A DNA stretch of 64,000 nucleotides from NCBI RefSeq assembly GCF_030272615.1, contig NC_081407.1:101601897-101665896 (forward strand), written 5' to 3'. The notes under the pieces were generated by a model. The model made no database searches. It was not told the origin of the DNA and saw only the letters and a program-made list of their open reading frames with translations. The DNA comes from Cryptomeria japonica. Lineage: Eukaryota; Streptophyta; Pinopsida; Cupressales; Cupressaceae. The translations under genes were made by a program, and so were the position numbers. Below, piece by piece: positions 55,517 through 64,000 of the stretch (the stretch's first letter is position 1; every line of letters starts with the position of its first letter).

Positions 55517-58273
55517 AACATACTGCACATAGAGCATACATATAAACCATTACAAGCATAGGGCCATCACCAATGCCTCATAGGCATAATACCAATGCAA
55601 GAAAATGAAACATAAGAAAATCATAAACTACTGCAAATACTCAACAATGAGGTACAAAACATCCCACTGGAGTCATAGAAACAATTGTCAAACAACAAGG
55701 TAAGAACCTCTTGTTGGAGTGACTTTTGCATAAGGAAACTTCTCAATGGTAGGGCATGATCCCACTTAATGGAGCACAAAATACATCATGAGACATCATA
55801 GAACATCATGAATCAATTGAAATTTCTCAACACAGACTTCACATGCCTCTAGGAACATCACACAATCCAAACTAGGACTTTACAACACTAAAATTGACCT
55901 TTCTAGGCCTCCCAAACCAGTTCATCTCTCTTGGTATGTAGGTTAGCACCTTTGGTATGTAGAGTAGAATTTTGGGAATATTGCATAGCATTCTAGGATG
56001 ATTGCACAACGTTTCTAGTCCATTGGTCAATGTTTTGGGCTTCTAGGTCATTTTTTTTAGTTTGTGGGTTAGCTCTCTTGGTCAGTTTGTCAGCACTTTG
56101 GGTCTGAACTATGGTGTTCTTGGTTGATAGGGTAGCATTCCTGGTTGATATGGTGGCATTTCTGGTAGTTTTGGTGGCATTTTTAGTTCAGTATGCAATA
56201 TCTCATGTTTGAAGGTTCCTGAAGGTAAGGTAACTGCCCAGATCAACTGAGGAGACAAAAATGACTTCAAGGGAATGAATAGGTGGTTGTTTGGAAAACA
56301 AAAACAATATAGGAATGAAGAATGCACAAATTGCAACTCACAAGAATGAGTTTACAACTCATTGCATAGTCCTAATGGCTAAATCTGCATTTTGGGAGTC
56401 TAAGTGCATGGGAGATAGTTCCAAATCTCCATAGGCCAAATATACTTAACAAATGCAACTCCATAAAATAAAACACACTTTAAACATGACTAAAATATAT
56501 TGAAACATGTCATAGACAGTCACAAGGAGCTTCATGAGCTCTACATAGTCACAAAAAGACTCAAAACATAGAAAAACAACCACTATTACAACCAGGAGTT
56601 CACAAGGAGTATAATACCAAAATAAACATTTAAATACCAATAAGAACATTCTACCAACATATAGAAAATGTATATACATATATGCATTTATCCACTATTC
56701 ACTGCATAGACAAATCAACTCAAGAATCTCACTCAAACATAAGGAGCCAATCTGTAATCCCCCCCCCACCCATTCATTCATTTTGATTCCAAAGGATTTA
56801 AACTATAATGTCTTTCTTTTCCCCATCCATTCAACAATCACAAATAAATCATTTTCACGGGAAGACATAGAGAAGACAAGAATTTCAAAAAAAAAAACTA
56901 AAAATGGAAGAACTCCAACCTAGAGATCGCAAATCCAAGGATGAAAACTAAAGAAGAGCTTCCACAATCCAAGCTTCCAAAATCCAAATGAAAACCAAGA
57001 TCCAAGTCAAAATCCCAAAAGCTTCAATCAAAATCCTATCGACTGGTAACCTGACAACCATCCAGAAATTTGAAATAAATAGAAAATGCACGACAAATAA
57101 TGCAAAAATCTCAGCCGATCAAAATAATCCAAAAAACAATATTTCTTACCTACCGTGTATAGTTCCAAGGTAAGAATATTTTATTTATTTCTTACCTATT
57201 ATTCCAAATTTATCCAATCAATTAGGAGGGTAGGTAAGATTAACTTTATTTTATTTTTGCACCTCCCATGCATAGTAAAAGAAATATAATAATATTATTA
57301 CTTTTTAGGAGTGTAGAAATAGAAATAGGCTTTATACCTTTATAATTATTAATAATCAAAATCAACTTTACAACTATATCTAAAATAAATTAAATAAATC
57401 AATCAACAATAAATAAAATCAAAAAGGATAATTAAATAAAACAATGGTCAATACATCAATTAAATAAATAACAATTAATTAAATCCAAAATAAAATTAAT
57501 TAATTAATAAATTAAATATTAATAAATTAAATATTAATAAATTCAATAATAATAAATCAAATATCCATTAATTAATTGATTACTTATAACTTTAATAACT
57601 ATTACTCAACATTAATTAATTAAATAAGCATTATCCAATCATAGGATAATTAATCCAATCCATGATAAATCATGCACACACATAACCAACCACACATAGA
57701 TAGAACGAGATACTGACTCAAGATTGGACAACACTTACACCCAACAAGACTAACAAGATGAGCATGCTAGACCATGATTAGGTGAGAGAAAACCAATTCA
57801 TCTCCAACAGTTGCCATTGGGATTAGGACATGCTCAGACCTATGAGACTAGGTGTAGTCGATGTCCGATACCTACAATCCTGCATCCACCGATAAACAAA
57901 AAAGAACATATATACAATATCATAGTAACATGAAAGTGAAAGAGAATCACAACACCTTACCATGCTCATGATGAGTGAGAATGCATCATCCCTTTCATGA
58001 AGATAGTCACCCAATACAAACACATCTTATAAAATCGTCATCATGAAGTAGGGTTAGTATCATCATATATCATGAAATTATATAAATCACATAAAAATCT
58101 TGAATACATATAAGTCCATTAAGAAATAAAGCATCATATATCATATGTCCATATAGCATCATAAATGTCTACTACATAGGAATAAATCCATAATCACCAT
58201 CAAAATATCATCATAAGTCTAGATAAGTCTATCGAATCATGAATAAAAATGTAAATCTAGGAGGGAAACTATA
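55517..58273 (+). repeat. Solo LTR A, third part
   Basis: Non-coding remainder of A, continuing to the LINE-1 junction. It includes a degenerate tandem array at 55915-56190 and an AT-rich TTAATTAAAT region at 57400-57640. The GCTCAGACCTATGA block at 57832 is homologous to G. ORFs such as 56109-56336 and 56446-56679 come from repeats or show no domain. Confidence 0.65.
55915..56190. repeat. Degenerate tandem array in A
   Basis: Repeated units of about 20-30 bases with the pattern TTGGTTGATAGGGTAGCATT and variants (TGGTATGTAGGTTAGCACC, TGGTGGCATTT). Measured from the LTR start it occupies nearly the same position as the hairpin array of G, but with different sequence. Confidence 0.6.
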
Positions 58274-60836
58274 GTGACTGAATTGGTATTTGCAAAACAA
58301 CCAAGCAGAAGAAAAGTAAATATTATATGAGGAGAGCACCTTTTGACAAACCCGAAACCTACCAGCCAATGAAAGAAAGTTCCCGTTCCATTTGGAAAGC
58401 TTCTTGTCAATTTTGTTCCTTATCCATTCCCACATCTCTTTTAAGTTAGGGGCAATCGAGAAAGGGATACCCAAATATCTAATAATCTGGTTAGGGCCAC
58501 CCCACCTCATTGAGAATCTAGAAAGTCATGATGGGGGTGTATGTTCCCAGATGAGAAGACAAGATTTATGAAGGGCCACTTTACTAGCAGAAGCCTTGCA
58601 AAAGATATCAATGTTTTCTAAGGCAACCATGTTACCTTCCTCTAGAGCCATCATAATTGCAGTGTCATCAACAAACTGAACATTAACCACTTCTTCCTTA
58701 TTAGGGAGATATATCCCTTTGGCCCTAGGGGTGATTTCATTATTCTTGACAAGATAGAAAAGAGCATCAACAATAACAAACAAGGTCAGGGCTAAGGGGC
58801 AACCTTGTCTAATGGATGTAGAGAGAGGAAACCTATTTGACCTCAGACCATTCACTTCCACCATAGCATTAGCATCACATAATAGGGTCTGAACCAGCCT
58901 ACAAAAGGAACTCGAGAAACCCAAATTGTCAAGCATCTGAAGACTAATTCCCCATTGAATCCTATCATAAGCCTTCTCAAAATCAATCAGTAGCATAACT
59001 CCATTTTGACCTGTATTCTTTGTCCAATTCAATGACTCCCAATAAGTGATAAGGTTTTCTAGAATGTACCTTCCCTTCACAAAGCCAGTTTGGGTGGGAC
59101 TAATGATTTTGGGGGGGATCTTCTCCAACTCGACAGCAACCACCTTGGTTAGGATCTTATAAGAAACATTAAGTAGGGTAATTGGCCTCCATTTTCTAAT
59201 GAGTGTTTTGTCTCCCTCTTTTGGGATCAACTTAATAAGACTTTGATTGATATATTTACCAAGAGTGCCTCTATTAATTGCTTCCTCATATACTTCCAAC
59301 TAATCATCAGAAATCCAGTTAATATTAGCCTTGTAGAACTCGACTGCAAATCCATCCAGTCCCAGAGATTTGTCATTGCTCAGAGATGTAATAGAATTTT
59401 CTATCTCCTCCTTAGATATAGGTTTTCCCATATAGGAGCAATCCTCCTCTTCCATCAATTTTGGGACAAGTATTTTATGCATTTTTCTAATGCTTGAGGA
59501 CATATTCAAACTCCCACAAGGCCAAAGGCTGCCTCATAAGCTTACACCACATTTTTTCTGTGCCACTCTATTATCACAATGAAGCATGATAATAACCCTT
59601 GAATTTTAAAAAATTCTCATAGTAAAGAAAAGTTGTTTGATCTTATAAATGCTTCATTGTCTATGGGCTTTGTATAAGCAATATATTGAATGAATAAAGA
59701 AATCTTTGTTAGTAATTTGCAACTTTCCAGTACAATAAATTCAATTTATCCTTGTTGATTTTTTTTTACTTTGCAAAGATAGTTCTGTAATACTAAGAAA
59801 ATTGGTCAAGAATTTCCACAGGATTAGTGAAATTTCTATTATCCTCCCAAATGCTGAAAATTCTATCTTTAGCCTCCTTAATCTTAAGCATTTGAAAGAA
59901 AAATTTAGAGCCTTTATCACTTGAGTCAAGCCTAAGTTTGGCTCTTGTCTTCCATCCCATAATATTAGCATTTTGAATCTTTCTCAGACTAGCTTTAGTA
60001 CTGATGAGATTATGAGTAAGTTGTTCATCCTCAGGATTGTCCTGGAGCTCAGACTCTGCCTTAGATAGGGCCTCTTGCCAATGCAACTCCAATCTCCTAA
60101 TGTCCTTGTCTTTTTTCTTTCCTACAGTTTGGCACAAATTCTTCCAACTCCTAATATTTTGACTCCATTTCTCACAGCACGAGAGTGAGACACTGTTGAA
60201 TTTGTTAAAAACCCTTATAAAGCCTATGACACATATGATGTCCTCATCTTCAAGTAGTCTAGTATTCAGGATAAATGAGTCAGAATGAGAATGCAGAATT
60301 GCATTACTGTTAGAGAAACCCAGGGTAATTTGAATAGGATGATGATCAGACAATGTATATGGAATAACAAAATATTTCTCCCCCTTAGAATCCCTGTGAA
60401 TCTCAAAGAAGTCCTTACTGAAATAAAATCTGTCCAATCTGCAATACACTCTCCTATTATGTTGTTGGTAATTACACCATGTAAACCAAATATAATTAAG
60501 TTCATCCTTACGACTAGCAATAGGGTCAATAAGTTTTAGTTTATTAACTATCCTATCCCAGTGCATCCTTTCAAGCCCTTTCCATTCAAATCTAGATCCT
60601 CTCGTCTTATCCTAAGCACATTCAATCATGTTAAAATCTTCTCCAAAGAACCACAGTACATCCTCAAGCTAAGATACCCAATTCCATAATTCCACCCTTT
60701 CTCTATAATCATTAGGAGCATAAATGGAACATAGTGCAAATGTCTTATCATCCATTTTAAGCATCACCCACACAGCTCTAGCGCAGGGGGGTTGTCCCCA
60801 CCTTATCACACTATTGATCCATTTATGGCTTTACAT
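58274..60836 (-). pseudogene. LINE-1, endonuclease and reverse transcriptase (minus strand)
   Basis: First LINE-1 piece. It starts at 60836 inside the endonuclease: ALCSIYAPNDYRERVELW, WFFGEDFNMIEC (near 60650), DRFYFSKDFF, LSDHHPIQI (near 60350). A coiled linker follows, then RT motifs: NDKSLGLDGFAVEFYKANI, SLIKLIPKEGDK, WRPITLLNVSYKILTKVVA, QTGFVKGRYILENLI, IDFEKAYDRIQW, IRQGCPLALTLF and the catalytic FVDDTA (near 58670). YLGIPFSIAPNLKEMWEW and FCKYQFSH lead to the A junction. It nicks target DNA and copies its own RNA there. Stops at 59300 and about 58525 and a broken stretch at 59510-59790 make it inactive. Confidence 0.88.
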
Positions 60837-60852
60837 ATTTTGAGATATTTTC

Positions 60853-61830
60853 ACTAATATTAATTTAGGATTATACGATTTGACACAGATTTATTTTATG
60901 AAAATATAATATGGGAGAATTTTTTTTTTATTTAGAATTATAGAACTAGGTCTTAACCATTTCCCCAAACACTTAATTTTTTTTAATTCATCAATGAAAA
61001 ATAAAATAAAATAAAAAGTCAAAGTAATGAGATTTGTATATACAATTACAATTTTTTTGTGGTGTGAATGTAATTGTTTTTTCCCAACCATGCCTCACAA
61101 AGCGATCAATATACGTGTACGCACTGTAATTTACGACAGTTATTGAGTTAGAATTCATCACGTTTCTACACTCTCAAGGTTCTGGTTTTGGCTGGAGTGA
61201 AAATTGTCTCAGCATCCATCACATTCGAAAATTATATTTGAGAATTATGACATGATTATGGAGTGAAAATTGTTTCAGCGATCCAAATAGAGATATGCTT
61301 GCATTCTAGATAAGAAATGTTATAGCTATTGGATATGAAATTTCTTTATTTTGAATGGGAAACAATAGTTATCTTATTTACACAGTTTCTGCGTAGGAGA
61401 AATTTGACATTTCTTTATTTTAATAAAATTTATAGTTATTAATTTTTTTTAAGTGGTTAAATTAATAATTAAAAGTAATAATAATATTCTTTGGTGATAA
61501 TATGATATATATTTACATAAATTTTCATGTTATCGATTAAAAAAATTACATTCATATAAATATCTCATCATTTGTCTACATGTTTATTTTGGATCTATTT
61601 TTTTTTTTTTTCTTTACATGATGTGAAAGAATTGTAGTAAACTTGTGTAGTACTACCTAATATCTTGAATATTTCTATAAAAAAATTATGTCCAATCATA
61701 GAATTCTAATTTAACTTTAGTAAAAGCATCTAAATATATAGAAATTACAAATATTACAAATATTACAATCCTATCAATCAAATTGTTCAAATTTTATTAC
61801 TTTTTAGAAGTCATCTTATGAATCCCTACC
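60853..61830. repeat. AT-rich repeat H, copy 2, right part
   Basis: Continues the H copy interrupted at 21794. It is collinear with about 1010-1870 of the window. It begins after the second LINE-1 target duplication. The 66-aa ORF 60891-61091 is domain-free. Confidence 0.6.
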
Positions 61831-64000
61831 AATTCCTATATTGCAAACAATGAGCATTCTATAGGGACAATAGATGAATATAAATGCTAAGGTTCCAAAA
61901 CTAATAAATGACAATAATACACTAGGATATTTAAATTCATATTTAAATAAGCACTGACATTCTTATTCCATGTATTGAATAAGATTTATTTAATATTAAA
62001 CTAACTATTGATGAGATATTTGGGGGGTTCCTAAACCCCTTAGCTAAGTTACAACCTCTAAAATTTGACATAATAGTTGGACCAAATAATCACCAAAAGT
62101 GTGGAGAATATAAATGATTAAGAATAAAAATTAACATTATATCAAGTGGTGATAATTTTTTTAACAACTTGACTAATGACACACTTAGAATAAGCAAGAA
62201 AAGAAAGAAAACATTATCAAATAATGTGTCATTAAATAATTAAGATGTATCTCATAAATTCAAACATCCCTTTAAAGAAGTACAACCCTAGGCTAGGAGT
62301 CATCTTCATGCCATCTAAATCAAGAAATATTTCAACATTAAATATATTTGATCAATTAAGTGAAACAATAGACTCGTAAAAACAATGTATGTAAGACTAT
62401 GATATAACATTAAAAATGATTTCTTTGGTATACAATTACATAAGGATAAAGGTACAAGTTAAGTAAACTAGAAGATATAAGAAGATAGAATAGTTATCAA
62501 ATCAATCAAATCAACATCGCAAGCTAACCAACACAGGTATATTTAACAAGGATCCACAAGTCAAACTTTTAGTTTTTAAAAAGATATCATATCTAATTGG
62601 GTAATATCTTTAGGCATCTAGCATAGTCATAAGGAGTGACAATAATTATGGTAGAGGAAAGGGACCATGACAAATTAGATAAATATATTTGACATTCTAG
62701 GCACATTCTAAAATGACCCATTAAATTCGTATAGAAAAATATGCCTTCAACATGATAAAGAATTGTCCCCACTAAACACATCAGTTAAATGAGAGACATG
62801 ATACAAGAAGAAAGAAAATACATTAAGGATTATGAACATATCTATTCAAATAGGTTTAAAAAAATAAAAAGAGCAATTGATAGATAAGAAGCAAGAATTG
62901 ATTAGTTTATATCTATATTGAACTACGAGTTAGGACATCAATAGATAAGAGAAATTATATGGAACTTACTAAAAAGAAGTAACCTTAGCTTTCCACATTG
63001 ATATCTAAAATTGAGAATAAGAGGGAAAGCCAAATTAAGAACAAAGAGTAAAATAAATTAAAATTATAACTATAACAATTAAAGATGTTCAACAAGATAT
63101 CCTAGCTAAAGGAAAAACTAGTCACCCACAAATTTAAAAAATATATGGTGTACCTATTATTCTAGATTTAAATCTAAACTAGAAATAAATGTATAGTTCT
63201 AGATGGAGAATAAAAGATATGCCACACTTATAGTATACCTTAGACAACTCCAAAAAAAGGATCCGTCTATCATGAAATATGTGGATAATGGGATGATCAT
63301 AAAGACCAGTATAAAGCTTGTGATGTTTGGAATGTTGTTACATACACCAATTTCACATTACAATTATAGCCTAGAAATATTTTATAGCCACAAAAGCATA
63401 TATCTAGAACCATACGACCACCAATCTCTCTCAAAATAATAAAGAAAATCATGCTTTTACATCTATAGGGTATGAAACACCAACCCATGCTACTGTAGCG
63501 ATGATAGATAGGTAGCTAGGGATCAATCCCACCCAAAATCAATGAATCATATTGAAAGATGGGTTTAACATCAATTTATGGTAGATGAGACCTTTAACAT
63601 TCAAGACGATAACTAGGATAGAATAGAGCATTTAAGTTTGGCCCACTCAAATTAACTTTCAAAAACTACACTTTTGGTTTCTAGTCCTTATCAAGAAGGA
63701 ACAATAGATTAGTATTTAGTAATGAAAGTGTGGTTGAAACTAGAACCATGAGGTACCAAGTTTCTTCGAGGGCTCATGAGAATAATGAAAGGTCAAATGT
63801 TGGGAGTGGGTAAGGACTTTGAGCTACAACCTTGATTTTTCAAGTTCCTTTTTCCACCCAAGGTTTAAGACCCAATGAAGGAACATGGAGTGGAAGTTTG
63901 GAGTGAGCGAGGCACAAGAAAGGGTAATGATTGAAATGAAAACCTTGAGATTCCAAGTTCTAAGAAAGACCCAAAACTTAATAGGAACCAAAGGAATACA
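61831..64000. other. Non-coding AT-rich DNA, nothing recognised
   Basis: No gene, terminal repeat or similarity to other parts of the window was found. ORFs at 62593-62781, 63203-63439 and 63297-63488 are short, overlap antiparallel and lack domains. Confidence 0.4.

Larger units (their letters stand above)
31397..58273 (+). mobile_element. Solo LTR A, about 4.3 kb, carrying B and G
   Basis: It starts TGTAATGCCC at 31397 and ends ...AAACTATA at 58273, where TATA is probably a decayed TGCA. The target duplication GTGAC lies at 31392-31396 and 58274-58278, inside the LINE-1 ORF. Excluding B (32075-50669 plus one CAATG) and G (51546-55516), A is 31397-32074, 50675-51545 and 55517-58273, about 4.3 kb. 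It has no gag or pol. It is homologous, in opposite orientation, to G: the start TGTAATGCCC and a GCTCAGACCTATGA-containing block at 57832 (matching about 52000 in G) are shared. Alternative: a large non-coding element without LTRs. Confidence 0.75.
21779..60852 (-). mobile_element. LINE-1, an L1-type LINE in three pieces
   Basis: A 16-bp direct repeat, ATTTTGAGATATTTTC, at 21779-21794 and 60837-60852 marks the insertion of a LINE into repeat H. The LINE itself is 58274-60836, 30260-31396 and 21795-22360, about 4.26 kb, read on the minus strand. It starts inside the endonuclease domain, so it was 5'-truncated on arrival. Element A (target GTGAC) split the ORF after the RT and element D (target ATTGT) split it near the C-terminus. 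Both splices restore the reading frame codon for codon, which is strong evidence for the reconstruction. Stops show it is dead. Confidence 0.85.

Noticed and set aside
31397-58273. A and G as the two LTRs of one element
   Set aside because: They are in opposite orientation and too diverged, and G lies inside A. LTRs of one element would be direct and near-identical.
1-64000. tRNA, rRNA or host protein-coding genes
   Set aside because: I scanned for tRNA-like B-box words, rRNA signatures and long spliced-looking coding segments on both strands and found none I could support.

Overview
This window reads as intergenic DNA from a large, repeat-rich plant nuclear genome. The base composition is AT-rich. 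I see L1-type LINEs with endonuclease, reverse transcriptase and C-terminal zinc-finger domains, Ty3/gypsy LTR retrotransposons including a Tat-lineage type with two RNase H domains, and very long solo LTRs nested in one another. A gymnosperm would fit the style, but the sequence does not prove it. I found no intact host gene, tRNA or rRNA. Almost every recognisable coding stretch is a decayed transposable-element ORF.

Layout. 1-1870 is an AT-rich unclassified repeat (H, copy 1). From about 3.4 to 20.8 kb lies an old minus-strand LINE (LINE-2), interrupted by a solo LTR E (5610-14280, target duplication AAAGA) and a solo LTR F (17155-18688, AAACT). E itself contains a gag-protease-only LTR element C (7420-13537, minus). 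F contains a 390-bp LINE tail with a 17-bp target duplication. From 20.89 kb a second copy of H begins and resumes at 60.85 kb. It was split by LINE-1 (minus strand, 16-bp target duplication at 21779-21794 and 60837-60852). LINE-1 is in three pieces because D (22361-30259, plus, ATTGT) and A (31397-58273, plus, GTGAC) inserted into its ORF. Removing D or A rejoins the LINE-1 reading frame exactly. A is a solo LTR of about 4.3 kb carrying two insertions: B (32075-50669, minus, CAATG) and G (51546-55516, minus), a second solo LTR of the same family as A in opposite orientation.

B is the most informative element. It is an 18.6-kb Tat-lineage gypsy retrotransposon. In its own orientation it has a leader with an extra small ORF, gag, zinc knuckle, protease, a G-patch-like domain, reverse transcriptase, RNase H, a second (archaeal-type) RNase H and integrase. 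Then comes an extra antisense ORF encoding a plant mobile domain (PMD) protein, close to the 3' LTR. Degenerate arrays of an AGCGCT-centred motif sit inside both LTRs in opposite orientation. All frames carry stops, so B is inactive.

C and D are two diverged members of one non-autonomous family with gag and a protease-like domain but no reverse transcriptase or integrase. They share their primer-binding site with B, share an in-frame TAG in gag, and share a long conserved tail after the protease-like domain. They could have depended on a B-like element for replication; that is inference. Coordinates of element ends come from TG/CA termini, target duplications and direct comparison of repeats read by eye. 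No alignment was computed.
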